A DNA stretch of 64,000 nt from Thiobacillus sp. (GTDB lineage Bacteria > Pseudomonadota > Gammaproteobacteria > Burkholderiales > Thiobacillaceae): the NCBI GenBank assembly GCA_024708885.1, contig JANJXT010000058.1, forward strand, positions 1 to 64,000, read 5' to 3'. The notes beneath the pieces are model-generated. The model did not search any database, had not been told where the DNA came from, and saw only the letters and a program-made list of their open reading frames with translations. Numbering within the stretch: position 1 is the first letter of the stretch; every line of letters starts with the position of its first letter. Positions 10,067 through 19,019 of the stretch are shown here, one piece after another. A program made the translations under genes and the position numbers.

Positions 10067-11257
10067 ATGCCGTCCGCCCCCGCTTCCGCCCGCAGCAATG
10101 TCGCAATCCTGGCGCTGAGCCAGGCGCTGATGCTGTCCGTCATCGTGCTGTCGATGACCCTTGCCGCCATCCTCGGCAGCATGCTCGCCACCGACAAGAG
10201 TCTGGCGACGCTGCCGGTCGCTGCCATGGTGATCGGCACCGCGCTGGCTTCGCTGCCCGCGGCGCGGCTGATGCGCCGGCTGGGGCGCCGCCCCGGCTTC
10301 CTGCTCGGTGCCCTGCTCGGCGTCGCCGGTAGCGCCGCGAGTGCGCTGGCCCTGCACCGGGCCGATTTCGCGCTGTTCGTCCTCGGCCATTTCCTGCTCG
10401 GCAGCTATCAGGGGTTCGCCAACTACTATCGCTTTGCCGCGGTCGATGCGGCGGGGCCCCAGCACGCGAGCCAGGCGATCGCGCTGGTCGTCGCGGGCGG
10501 TGTCGTGGCGGCCTTCGTCGGGCCGCAGCTCGCGCTGTGGGGGCGCGACTGGGTCGCGGGGGAAGCGTTCGTCGGTTCGTATGTCGCGCAAAGCGTTCTG
10601 AGTCTTGCCGCCCTGGTGCTGCTCGCCTTCCTGCGCCTGCCGCGGCTCGATACCGCCCATGTCGGCCCTGCGAGACCGCTGGCGGAGCTCGTGCGTCAGC
10701 CCGCCCTGCGCGTCGCCGTGTTCGGTGCCGCCGTCGGTTATGCGGTGATGATCATGGTGATGACGGCGACGCCGCTGGCGATTCTCGGTTGCGATCTGCC
10801 CGGGGAAAGCGTGACGCCGGTGATCCAGTGGCACGTGGTGGGCATGTTCGCGCCGTCGTTCTTCACCGGCACGCTGGTCCGGCGCTACGGTGCGCCACGC
10901 ATCATGCAGGCCGGGTTCGTCCTGCTGCTTGGTCACGTGGGCCTGGCGCTCTCCGGCGTCGAGCTCGTGCATTTCCTGTCGGCGCTGATCCTGCTTGGCG
11001 TCGGCTGGAACTTCGCCTTCATCGGCGGCACCGCGCTGCTCACGCAGACCTATCGCCCTGCCGAACAGGCGAAGGTGCAGGCGGCCAACGAGTTCACGGT
11101 GTTCGGCCTGGTCGCCCTGGCCACGCTGTCGGCGGGCTGGCTCTACGACCGCTTCGGCTGGTTCGCACTGAATCTCGCAGTGGTGCCCCTGCTGGTGGCG
11201 GCGCTCCTCGCGGCCATCGCCATCGAGCGCCACCTGCGGCGTCACGCTACGGGATAA
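10067..11257 (+). CDS. Major facilitator superfamily transporter
   Basis: 396 residues, about twelve hydrophobic helices. Between helices 2 and 3 lies the MFS loop signature LMRRLGRRPGF, with a matching short cytoplasmic loop in the second half (VRRYGAPRIM). The ATG at 10067 is preferred; a TTG at 10052 is in frame. Immediately downstream of the molybdopterin oxidoreductase it may move that enzyme's substrate or product, but this is only positional inference. It ends one base before the convergent stop of the next gene. The substrate cannot be deduced. Confidence 0.88.
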   Translation: MPSAPASARSNVAILALSQALMLSVIVLSMTLAAILGSMLATDKSLATLPVAAMVIGTALASLPAARLMRRLGRRPGFLLGALLGVAGSAASALALHRADFALFVLGHFLLGSYQGFANYYRFAAVDAAGPQHASQAIALVVAGGVVAAFVGPQLALWGRDWVAGEAFVGSYVAQSVLSLAALVLLAFLRLPRLDTAHVGPARPLAELVRQPALRVAVFGAAVGYAVMIMVMTATPLAILGCDLPGESVTPVIQWHVVGMFAPSFFTGTLVRRYGAPRIMQAGFVLLLGHVGLALSGVELVHFLSALILLGVGWNFAFIGGTALLTQTYRPAEQAKVQAANEFTVFGLVALATLSAGWLYDRFGWFALNLAVVPLLVAALLAAIAIERHLRRHATG

Positions 11258-11509
11258 TCAGGCCTGGGCTGCATCCTGCCAGTCGAAGTTGAATTTCGAT
11301 TTCAGCTCCGACATGCGTTTGCGCCATTCCTTCAGGTCTTCGTCCTCGATTTCGAGTTGCAGCGCGACGACTTCCATGGGAGTCAGTTTCTCCTCTTCCA
11401 GTCGGCGCATCAGCTTGCCGCGCATCCGCGACAGCAAACGCTCGGCTTCCTGCCCGGACAGGTGTCGAGCTCTTTCCAGATAGGCGTCTTTCGGGTTTCG
11501 TGTCATCAC
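11258..11509 (-). CDS. Small conserved charged alpha-helical protein
   Basis: 83 residues, mostly charged and predicted helical: EAERLLSRMRGKLMRRLEEEKL, then a hydrophobic-acidic stretch VVALQLEIEDEDLKEW. No cysteine pair, membrane segment or enzyme motif is present. It has the look of small cytoplasmic regulators or adaptors. Its coding strand opposes the MFS gene, with abutting stops. The clean start, typical length and biased codon use support a real gene; the function is not known. Confidence 0.65.
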   Translation of the reverse strand: MMTRNPKDAYLERARHLSGQEAERLLSRMRGKLMRRLEEEKLTPMEVVALQLEIEDEDLKEWRKRMSELKSKFNFDWQDAAQA

Positions 11510-11845
11510 AACGTGCTCCTGGCTTGTCGTATTCGTTTCACTGCCGCCACTCCGGGGCCGGCCTCGGTACGGGGTGAAATCATACCTGCGTATCCGATTT
11601 GTGTGTTGTTGCGATGTGCGGTTCGTCCTTGCGGAACCTATCGTGCTCTGCCATAACTAACCCCAAGGCGTTCACAAACCGGTAACAATTCCGGGTGACG
11701 CCAGCAGAGAAGCAACTCGAACACCACGCGGCAAGCCCCGCGCCTGAAACAAAAAATGACTTCGGTGTTCATGCAGGCTTCACGTTCCGGGCGCAGGATT
11801 GCCGCGCGGGACGGGTACCCGAATGCAACGTTTATGGAGGTCACC
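11510..11845. other. 336-base divergent intergenic region
   Basis: This gap separates the divergent small gene at 11509 and the PAS gene at 11846 and should contain both promoters. It is noticeably less GC-rich than its neighbours around 11580-11760 (for example the AACAAAAAATGAC stretch). GGAGG at 11836-11840 is the ribosome-binding site of the PAS gene. No gene, tRNA or strong inverted repeat was found in it. Confidence 0.4.
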
Positions 11846-12247
11846 ATGGCGACGGCCGGCAATGTGCAGTGGAAATGTTCTAATGACGCGAATTCTTCTC
11901 ATTCTCCTTTCTTCACCCACCCGGGTGACGACAATCTGGCCGTAATCGCACTCAACGACACGGGTGAAATCCGTGATTGCAGCCGCGGTTGCGAAGAGAT
12001 TTTCGGGTATCGTCCCAACGAACTGGCCGGCCGCCACGTGTCCACCCTGCTGCCGCAACTGGGCGGCACCGAACTGGTCCTCGACGACCGCGTTCATCCC
12101 CGCCTCGCGTTTCTCTGCCGCTGTGCCATGCCGTTCGAGGCACGCCACCGCAACGGTACGCGCTTCAACAGCGAACTCTTCATCAACCGCCTCGACCGTC
12201 ACAAGGTCGTGGTGCTGGTGCGCAGCCTGGAGCACGCGGCCAGCTGA
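11846..12247 (+). CDS. Stand-alone PAS-domain protein
   Basis: 133 residues. From about residue 30 a single PAS domain is readable: VIALNDTGEIRDCSRGCEEI followed by FGYRPNELAGRHVSTLLP, then the core beta strands with HRNGTRFNSELFINRL. No output domain follows, so the protein may sense a ligand or redox state and act through a partner. The ATG at 11846 is chosen because GGAGG lies five bases upstream; the frame is open upstream but without a ribosome-binding site. The cofactor and partner are unknown. Confidence 0.78.
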   Translation: MATAGNVQWKCSNDANSSHSPFFTHPGDDNLAVIALNDTGEIRDCSRGCEEIFGYRPNELAGRHVSTLLPQLGGTELVLDDRVHPRLAFLCRCAMPFEARHRNGTRFNSELFINRLDRHKVVVLVRSLEHAAS

Positions 12248-12303
12248 GCATCGACGGCAAGCCCTTGCCGTGAAATTCGCGAAGCGAAGCGCGGCCCCAC
12301 GTG

Positions 12304-12395
12304 GCGTAGCCCGGATGCAGCGCAGCGAAATCCGGGAGGGCAGCGAACCAACTTGCACCCGCCCCGGATTCCGTTTCATTCCATCCGGGCTACGC
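12304..12395. repeat. REP-like palindromic element
   Basis: Perfect 14-base terminal inverted repeats GCGTAGCCCGGATG and CATCCGGGCTACGC enclose a further partly complementary interior (AATCCGGGAG versus CCCCGGATTCC). The whole 92-base unit would fold into a long hairpin. The sequence resembles palindromic intergenic elements scattered in many proteobacterial genomes, typically between genes. It lies between the PAS gene and the acidic repeat protein and fills most of that 300-base gap. Confidence 0.75.
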
Positions 12396-12548
12396 TGGCT
12401 GGAGCGTGCGGCGCGGCCGTCCGCCCCCAGGATGCGGCAACTCGCACCCTCGGGCCATGCCGAGCAAACCGCGCGTCTGCTGCTATATATGAAGACATAG
12501 CCGTCGAAAATCGGACCCGTTCTCGTGCCCGGCCAGTGGGAGGATGCC

Positions 12549-13049
12549 ATGACGAACAACCCCATCGATGTCGCCAGTCTGGTGAGCCCACGGCTTTCCG
12601 CTCTCCTTCTGAGCCGTATCAACGATCCGGAAACGGAGCAGCCGGTCACCCTGGTGATGGTGCGGCGGTTTCTCGCCGATCTGCTGCCGGATGATTTTCG
12701 CGAAGCCGAGCGGCTGCACCATTTCGATGTCGATGCCTCGGTGCTCGACGAACTGGATGCGCTGCTCGAGGAATATGGCCCGGCGGCGCTCGCCATCGAC
12801 TTTGCGCAGGCCTCTGCCAGCGAGGCCTTGAGTTGCGTGATCGAGGCGCTGCTCGACGACGACAATCGGGAAAACCTGATCACGCTGGGCAGCGTGCGCG
12901 AGGCGATCCTGAGCGGGCTGGCGGCACGTCTGGTGGGTGATGGCGCGCTGGAAGACGACGAGGACGACACCCTGCTGGGCGAAGTGGAGGCACTGATCGA
13001 GCAGTATGGGGTCGATGCACCCGCCGAGGCCCGTCTTTACAACGAATGA
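12549..13049 (+). CDS. Acidic protein with internal duplication, unknown function
   Basis: 166 residues, strongly acidic. GGGAGG sits five bases before the ATG at 12549. Two halves look duplicated: VTLVMVRRFLADLL followed by LDELDALLEEYG in the first, and ITLGSVREAILSGL followed by LGEVEALIEQYG in the second, about 100 residues apart. Both contain runs of Asp/Glu. No signal, membrane helix or enzyme motif is present. A small membrane-protein gene starts 16 bases after its stop and may be co-transcribed. The role is unknown. Confidence 0.68.
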   Translation: MTNNPIDVASLVSPRLSALLLSRINDPETEQPVTLVMVRRFLADLLPDDFREAERLHHFDVDASVLDELDALLEEYGPAALAIDFAQASASEALSCVIEALLDDDNRENLITLGSVREAILSGLAARLVGDGALEDDEDDTLLGEVEALIEQYGVDAPAEARLYNE

Positions 13050-13065
13050 GAGGAGCGCACCGGAC

Positions 13066-13233
13066 ATGCCGAGATCGCGTACCGCACGACGCATCACGTC
13101 TGGCGCATGTGTTGTTTCAGGCGGCGTGCTGATCTTTCTTGCGCCGGAAATGTGGCTGGGCGTGGTGCTGCTCGTCATCGGCCTTGTACTCGAAGTGGCC
13201 GGAATCGCCCTGGAACGCCGGCCCCCCGCGTAA
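13066..13233 (+). CDS. Small single- or double-span membrane protein
   Basis: 55 residues: a basic N-terminus (PRSRTARRITSG) and a long hydrophobic stretch from VVSGGVLIFLAPEMW through LGVVLLVIGLVLEVAGIAL, ending in ERRPPA. This looks like one or two membrane helices with a cytoplasmic basic tail. AGGAG at 13051-13055 is ten bases upstream of the ATG. It probably belongs to the same transcript as the preceding acidic protein. No function can be assigned. Confidence 0.55.
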   Translation: MPRSRTARRITSGACVVSGGVLIFLAPEMWLGVVLLVIGLVLEVAGIALERRPPA

Positions 13234-13318
13234 AAGATCACATTTTTTGGTTCCCAACGTTCATGACGGTTCGCCGCTCCGGAATATGAAACGACGCTCG
13301 CCCTGAACGCTTCCCTCT

Positions 13319-13346
13319 CCCCCTCCCCCGCAAGCGAGGGAGGGGG
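13319..13346. repeat. Strong intergenic hairpin
   Basis: Nine-base perfect arms CCCCCTCCC and GGGAGGGGG enclose a ten-base loop (CCGCAAGCGA). The right arm is followed by AAAA rather than a T-run, so on the plus strand it is not a classic terminator. Read on the minus strand it would be preceded by TTTT. The pattern is common as a dispersed intergenic palindrome in GC-rich proteobacteria. It separates the small membrane protein from the zinc-ribbon protein gene. Confidence 0.6.
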
Positions 13347-13390
13347 AAAATCTCGCCCCGCGAGTTTTACCTTGACGACAAGGAGCATCC

Positions 13391-13885
13391 ATGAAAAGCC
13401 GATTTGCCGGTTTCCAGCCCGCTCGGCGCGATCGCCTGCTGCAGGATTCGCGTCACGATCCCTACCAGGCGAAGCGCAAACTACCCGAACCTGCCGTATG
13501 TCCGGACTGTGGCGCAGTATTTCACGGCGGGCGGTGGCAATGGCTCACCGTCTCCGCCGACGCGCACAAGGCGTGCTGCCCCGCCTGCCAGCGCCAGCGG
13601 GAAAGGATGCCTGCCGGATACGTCAGCGTCTCGGGTGATTTTTTCAATAGCCATCGCGAGGAACTGCTGCAACTCATCCAGAACGAGGAAAAGCATGCGA
13701 AGATCGCAGGTCCGCTCAAGCGCATCCTCGACATGACCGACGAGAACGGCGGCGTGCTCGTCACGACCACCGACATCCACCTTGCGCGCACCATCGGTGA
13801 TGCGCTGCATCGCGCCTATCAGGGCGAACTGGAATATCACTACAACGAACAGGAACATCTGCTGCGTGTCGCCTGGCAACGCTGA
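13391..13885 (+). CDS. Zinc-ribbon protein, BCAM0308-like family
   Basis: 164 residues. A CPDC knuckle near residue 37 and a CPAC knuckle near residue 62, about 20 residues apart, form an NMD3-like zinc ribbon. A helical region follows (REELLQLIQNEEKHA) and then a compact alpha/beta part with GGVLVTTTDIHLARTIGDAL. AAGGAG precedes the ATG by seven bases. The overall design matches the BCAM0308-type conserved hypothetical proteins of betaproteobacteria, recalled from memory. The biochemical role is unknown; RNA or protein binding is plausible from the ribbon. Confidence 0.75.
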   Translation: MKSRFAGFQPARRDRLLQDSRHDPYQAKRKLPEPAVCPDCGAVFHGGRWQWLTVSADAHKACCPACQRQRERMPAGYVSVSGDFFNSHREELLQLIQNEEKHAKIAGPLKRILDMTDENGGVLVTTTDIHLARTIGDALHRAYQGELEYHYNEQEHLLRVAWQR

Positions 13886-14005
13886 AGGTCCGGCACGCCG
13901 CGCCCCCTCCGCGGCACAGCCTCGGCAACAGAGGTAAAGCCCCTGATTTCCGAGTTGGTTACGGGTTGCCGTGCGGAGCAGTTCTTCTCCGGCTAGAATC
14001 GCCGC

Positions 14006-15229
14006 ATGTCAATCCGCCCGGCCCATCTGGTGCTGCCTTTTGCCCTGCTGCTTCTGCTCGGGCTCTGGCTGCGGCATTCGAGTGAGCCCCCACCGATCCG
14101 CATCGGGGTCCTGCATTCACTGAGCGGCACGATGGCGGCAAGCGAACGCCCGCTGGTCGATGCGGTGCGCCTGGCGGTCGAGGAGATCAATGCGGACGGC
14201 GGCCTGCTTGGCCGTCCGGTCGAAATGGTCATCGCCGACGGCAAGTCGGACGCGAGCGTCTTCGCCGCCGAAGCGGAACGGCTCATCGCCGGGGAGCGCG
14301 TCAGCGCCTTGTTCGCCTGCTGGACCTCGGCCTGCCGCAAGGCGGTGAAGCCGGTGGTGGAACGGCACCGCCACCTGTTCTTCTATCCGCTGCAATACGA
14401 AGGCCTGGAGCAGTCCCCATATATTTATTATATGGGCTCGGCACCCAACCAGCAGATCATCCCCGGCACCCGCTGGGCACTCGACACGCTGGGTAAACGC
14501 GTCTATCTGGTGGGTTCGGACTACGTGTTCCCGCGCACCGCAAACCTCATCGTCCGTGATCTCGTGCGAGCCAACCATGGCAACGTGCTCGCGGAACGCT
14601 ACCGTCCCCTGGGCGACGCCGATTTCAGCGGCATCGTCGCCGAACTACGCGCGCTGCGGCCGGACGTGGTGTTGAACACGATCAATGGCGACAGCAACGG
14701 TCATTTCTTCCGCGCGCTGCACGCCGCCGGACTCGGCGGCATCCCGGTGATGTCGTTCAGCCTTGCCGAGGATGGCCTCCGGACGATCGGCCCCGACGCC
14801 TTTCACGCCAAGCATTATGCGGTGTGGAACTATTTCCAGAGCCTGCCGGGTGGAACCAACCAGCGTTTTGTCGAGGCCTTCCGAAAACGCTACGGCGCCG
14901 ACCGCGTGACCAGCGATCCCATCGAGGCCACGTATGTCAGTGTCCAGTTGTGGGCGCAGGCCGTGCGCGACGCCCGCACCGACGAGGCGGAAACGGTCAA
15001 CCTGGCCATGGCGGTGCAGAGCATGGCCGCGCCCTCGGGGATTGCCGCGGTTGACCGGCGCACGCGTCATCTGTGGAAGCATGTGCGCATCGGCAAGGCG
15101 CGTTCCGACTATCAGTTCGAGCCGGTGTGGGAAGCGGGCGACGCATTGCGCCCGGAACCTTTCCCGGGCTACCGGTCGCGTGCCGAATGGCAAGACCTGG
15201 TCGCAGATCTGCCGGAGGCCGCTCCGTGA
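14006..15229 (+). CDS. Periplasmic amide/urea-type substrate-binding protein paired with a c-di-GMP enzyme
   Basis: 407 residues. An N-terminal hydrophobic helix (LVLPFALLLLLGLWL) serves as signal or anchor, then a type-1 periplasmic-binding fold: IRIGVLHSLSGTMAASERPL and EEINADGGLLGRPVEM are hallmarks of the UrtA/AmiC branch of ABC binding proteins. FACWTSACRKAVKPV and FFYPLQYEGLEQSPYIYYMG match the urea/short-amide group. No ABC permease or ATPase gene is near. Instead its stop codon overlaps the GTG start of the next gene, a membrane GGDEF-EAL protein, so it probably serves as that sensor's ligand-binding subunit. The ligand is a guess. Confidence 0.87.
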   Translation: MSIRPAHLVLPFALLLLLGLWLRHSSEPPPIRIGVLHSLSGTMAASERPLVDAVRLAVEEINADGGLLGRPVEMVIADGKSDASVFAAEAERLIAGERVSALFACWTSACRKAVKPVVERHRHLFFYPLQYEGLEQSPYIYYMGSAPNQQIIPGTRWALDTLGKRVYLVGSDYVFPRTANLIVRDLVRANHGNVLAERYRPLGDADFSGIVAELRALRPDVVLNTINGDSNGHFFRALHAAGLGGIPVMSFSLAEDGLRTIGPDAFHAKHYAVWNYFQSLPGGTNQRFVEAFRKRYGADRVTSDPIEATYVSVQLWAQAVRDARTDEAETVNLAMAVQSMAAPSGIAAVDRRTRHLWKHVRIGKARSDYQFEPVWEAGDALRPEPFPGYRSRAEWQDLVADLPEAAP

Positions 15230-18200
15230 ATACGCGCCGCATCGCCACGCGTCTCCTGCTGAGTTACCTGCTGGTGGCCGTGCTGCCGCTCGCCGGCCTC
15301 GCCGCGTTCTTTCTCGCTTCGTTCGAGACTTCGCTGCGCGAGACCGTGCTGGCGAACATGGCAGCCATCGCCGACAAGAAGGCCGAGCAGATCGACACCT
15401 ACGTGGCCGGGCGGCTGAACGACGCCCGGCTGTTCAGCGAGCGCCCCAGCCTGCGCCAACACATGGCCGCGCTCACGCGGGCCTACCGCGCGGGCGGCCT
15501 TCAAGGGGCGGCATACCGCGCCGCCGCCGCCGAGGCCCATGGCAACTTCCGTCGCACCTTCGAATCGGACAGCTTTCACGACCTGCTGCTGATCGATCCG
15601 GCCGGGAACGTCGTGTTTTCCATGGCGAAGGAGGCGGACCTGGGCGCCCATCTCAGGGATGGCGCTCACCGCGGCAGCGAACTCGCGCGCGGATTCGAAC
15701 TGACCATACGCGCCCTGCAGACCCATGTCAGCCGCTTCGCGCCGTATGCCCCCTCGGGCAACCGGCCGGCCGCGTTCCTCCTGGCGCCGGTCATGGAAGA
15801 CGGACTGGCTATCGGCGTGCTGGCCCTGCAGCTGGACGTGAAGAAACTGGAGGCGGTGACGTCCGACCGCACCGGCCTGGGCCGCAGCGGCGAGACCCTG
15901 CTGGCGCAGGAGATCGACGGCGAAGCGCTCTTCATGGGGCCGCTCAGGCACGTTTCGCAGGCAGCGTTCCGCTACCGGGTTCCGCTGCGCTCGACGGCCT
16001 TGCCGATCCAGCAGGTGCTGCGGGGTGAACACGGCAGCGGTTTCGTGCGCGATTATGCCGATGTGGACGTGGTCGCCGCCTGGCGCTACCTGCCTGCGCT
16101 GGCCTGGGGCATGGTGGTGAAGATCGACGCCGACGAGGCTCTGGCGCCTGTGGTACGGCTGCGCCACATCACCTATTCGGCCGTGCTCACCTTCCTGGTG
16201 CTGTCCGCGCTCGCCGCGCTGTATCTCGGGCGGGGGTTGTCACGTCCCATCCAGGCGCTGACCGCGGTCGCCGACCGCATCTCGACGGGAGATCTCGGCC
16301 AGCGCGCCGAACTCGGCGACATCGAGGAATTGAACCGGCTCGCGTTGGCGTTCAATCACATGACGACGGCCCTGTCCGAGTCCCGCCAGAATCTTGAAGC
16401 CCGGGTCGAGGCGCGTTCGCAGGAATTGCGCGCGCTCACCACGCTGCAGAATGCGATTCTCGACAACGCCAGCGCGCTGGTGGCGCTGCTCGACCGCGAC
16501 GGCCGCATCTGCCGGTTCAACCGTGCATGCGAGACGCTGAGCCAGTATTCCTTCGCCGAGGTCGAAGGACGGTTCGTCTGGGATTTCCTGCTGCCGCCCG
16601 AGGAGTGCGACGACATGCGCGACAAGGCGTTCCGCGCACTCGTGGAGCATCCGGAGCGGGTGCACGGCGTCCACACCAACCACTGGGTCGCGCGCGACGG
16701 CACGCGGCGGCTGATCGAATGGTCGAACAGCCTGCTGCTCGACGAGCAGGGGCGGGTCCAGTTCCTGATCGGCATCGGCATCGACGTCACCGACAAGGCG
16801 CTTGCCGCCGCAGCGCTCGCGGAAAGCGAAAAAAACCTGCATCATGCCCAGCGTATCGCCCAGGTCGGCAGCTGGGAGCTCGACCTTGTCAGTGGCAAGC
16901 TCGACTGGTCGGACGAAATCTATCGCCTGTTCGAAATCGACAGGACGCGTTTTGGCGCCACTTACGACGCTTTTCTCGCAGGCATCCATCCGGACGACCG
17001 CGAGCGGGTGAACCGCGCCTATTCCGAATCGGTGGCCTCCCGCACCCCTTACGAGATCACCCACCGCCTGCGCATGGCGGATGGTCGTATCAAGTGGGTG
17101 AACGAGCGCTGCGAGACACAGTACGACGAAACCGGCCGCGCGCTGCGTTCCAGCGGCACCATCCAGGACATTACCGCGCGCAAACTCGCCGACGAAACCC
17201 TGCGCCTCTACGCCAATGTTTTCGAGCACAGCGGCGAGGCCATCCTCATCACCGACAGCGCAGGCCGCATTCTGGCGGTGAATCCCGCCTTCACGCAGTT
17301 GACCGGATACACGCTTGCGGACATCGCGGGCAAGAACCCCAAAATCCTGTCCTCCGGGCAGACGTCCGCCGAGCTCTACCGGGCCATGTGGACGTCGCTC
17401 GACGAGACCGGCTACTGGCAGGGCGAGATCGTAGACCGTCGCAAGGATGGCTCGCTGTACCCGAAATGGCTGACGATTTCCGCCGTGCGCCAGCCCGATG
17501 GCAGCGTTACGCATTACGTCGGCAGCTTCACCGATATTTCCGAGCGCAAGCAGGTCGAGGCGCAGATCACCCAGATGGCCTACCACGACGGACTGACCGG
17601 CATGCTCAACCGCATCGGGCTGCAAAGCCAGCTGGACCAGGCGCTCGCCATGGCCGGCCGGGAGCGGCGCGAATTGGCCGTGATTTTCCTTGACGTGGAC
17701 CGTTTCAAGACCATCAACGACACCATGGGGCACGCGGTCGGCGACGAGCTGCTCGTCGAGGTGGCGTATCGCCTGCGCAACAGCCTGCGCGCCAGCGACA
17801 TCGTCGCGCGCTTCGGCGGCGACGAATTCGTGGCGGTGCTGACCGAGGTGGACGATGCCCCCGCGGCGGCTCGCGTGGCCGAGAAGATCCTGCACGCGCT
17901 GGGCGCACCCTACCTCATCGACGAACACGAACTGCATTCGAGCGCAAGCATCGGCATCGCCTTCTATCCGGGCGACGGCAATGACGCGGACACGCTGATG
18001 AAGAACGCCGACACCGCGATGTACCATGCCAAGGCGCAGGGGCGGAACAACCTGCAGTTCTTCACCGCGGAAATGAACCAGGCGGCAGTGAGGCGTCTGA
18101 CGCTCGAGCAGGATCTGCGGGCTGCCATGGAAGCCCGCCAGTTCGTGCTGCATTACCAGCCGCAGTTCGATGGTGCCGCCGGCCGGCCCGTTGGCGTCGA

Positions 18201-18867
18201 AGCGCTGGTGCGTTGGCAGCACCCGCGCAAGGGGCTCTTGGCGCCGGCTGACTTCATCTCGGTCGCCGAGGAAACCGGGCTGATCCTGCAACTTGGCGAC
18301 TGGGTCCTGGACGAGGCCTGCCGCCAGTTGCGCGACTGGCGCGAAGCCGGCTTGACCGATCTCGTCATGGCGGTCAACCTGTCGGCGCATCAGTTGCGCG
18401 CGCCCGGTCTGCTGGCCAGCGTTGCGGACGCCCTCGACAGATATGCCCTGCAAGGCCCCGAACTCGAACTGGAAGTCACCGAATCCGTGGCGATGCACGA
18501 CCCCGACACCAGCGTCCGCAAGCTGAAGGCGCTGCGCGACCTCGGCGTGCGGCTGACGATCGACGACTTCGGTACCGGCTATTCCTCGCTCAGTTATCTC
18601 AAGCTGCTGCCAATCCAGGCCCTCAAGCTCGACAAATCCTTCGTGCGCGACATCGAGACCGACAGCAACGACGTCGCCATCTGCACCGCCACCATCGCCC
18701 TGGCACACAGTCTCGGCCTTGCCGTGGTGGCCGAAGGCGTCGAGAGCGAGGCGCAGCGCCTGCTGCTCGCCTCGCACCAATGCGATTTCATGCAAGGCTA
18801 CCTGTTCAGCCGGCCGCTCCCGTCGGACGCCGCGCAGGAATTCATCCGCGCGTGGCTTGCCAGGTGA
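15226..18867 (+). CDS. Membrane-bound sensor with HAMP, three PAS, GGDEF and EAL domains
   Basis: 1213 residues from the GTG at 15226, with GGAGG seven bases upstream and four-base overlap with the binding-protein gene. Order: helix ~8-30; periplasmic sensor ~31-308 (Cache-like); helix ~315-336; HAMP ~337-390; short coiled coil; PAS ~405-525; PAS ~540-655; PAS ~660-780; GGDEF ~785-950; EAL ~965-1205. The GGDEF signature is intact at ~864-868 with an inhibitory RxxD site five residues upstream. EALVRW and DDFGTGYSSL show an intact phosphodiesterase. It can in principle both make and degrade c-di-GMP in response to an extracellular signal. Confidence 0.94.
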   Translation: MNTRRIATRLLLSYLLVAVLPLAGLAAFFLASFETSLRETVLANMAAIADKKAEQIDTYVAGRLNDARLFSERPSLRQHMAALTRAYRAGGLQGAAYRAAAAEAHGNFRRTFESDSFHDLLLIDPAGNVVFSMAKEADLGAHLRDGAHRGSELARGFELTIRALQTHVSRFAPYAPSGNRPAAFLLAPVMEDGLAIGVLALQLDVKKLEAVTSDRTGLGRSGETLLAQEIDGEALFMGPLRHVSQAAFRYRVPLRSTALPIQQVLRGEHGSGFVRDYADVDVVAAWRYLPALAWGMVVKIDADEALAPVVRLRHITYSAVLTFLVLSALAALYLGRGLSRPIQALTAVADRISTGDLGQRAELGDIEELNRLALAFNHMTTALSESRQNLEARVEARSQELRALTTLQNAILDNASALVALLDRDGRICRFNRACETLSQYSFAEVEGRFVWDFLLPPEECDDMRDKAFRALVEHPERVHGVHTNHWVARDGTRRLIEWSNSLLLDEQGRVQFLIGIGIDVTDKALAAAALAESEKNLHHAQRIAQVGSWELDLVSGKLDWSDEIYRLFEIDRTRFGATYDAFLAGIHPDDRERVNRAYSESVASRTPYEITHRLRMADGRIKWVNERCETQYDETGRALRSSGTIQDITARKLADETLRLYANVFEHSGEAILITDSAGRILAVNPAFTQLTGYTLADIAGKNPKILSSGQTSAELYRAMWTSLDETGYWQGEIVDRRKDGSLYPKWLTISAVRQPDGSVTHYVGSFTDISERKQVEAQITQMAYHDGLTGMLNRIGLQSQLDQALAMAGRERRELAVIFLDVDRFKTINDTMGHAVGDELLVEVAYRLRNSLRASDIVARFGGDEFVAVLTEVDDAPAAARVAEKILHALGAPYLIDEHELHSSASIGIAFYPGDGNDADTLMKNADTAMYHAKAQGRNNLQFFTAEMNQAAVRRLTLEQDLRAAMEARQFVLHYQPQFDGAAGRPVGVEALVRWQHPRKGLLAPADFISVAEETGLILQLGDWVLDEACRQLRDWREAGLTDLVMAVNLSAHQLRAPGLLASVADALDRYALQGPELELEVTESVAMHDPDTSVRKLKALRDLGVRLTIDDFGTGYSSLSYLKLLPIQALKLDKSFVRDIETDSNDVAICTATIALAHSLGLAVVAEGVESEAQRLLLASHQCDFMQGYLFSRPLPSDAAQEFIRAWLAR

Positions 18868-19019
18868 CGGCTGCGTGCCTCGCTGGCCGAAGACGCCGCT
18901 TGTGGCGCGAACCGGGCGGCGGCGCCAGGCTCGCATCGGATTGCCCCCAAATGGACAATCCGGCTTGAAATCGCCGCGACAATCCGCAATTGAAGGATAA
19001 TCACCCAAAAGGATCTTTC

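Noticed and set aside
7529-11245. A 1238-codon minus-strand reading frame
   Set aside because: Lies antisense to the molybdoenzyme, MFS and neighbouring genes, has low-complexity Arg/Gly/Ala text and no recognisable domain; a GC-rich shadow frame.
16240-19008. A 922-codon minus-strand frame opposite the GGDEF-EAL gene
   Set aside because: Antisense shadow of a certain gene.
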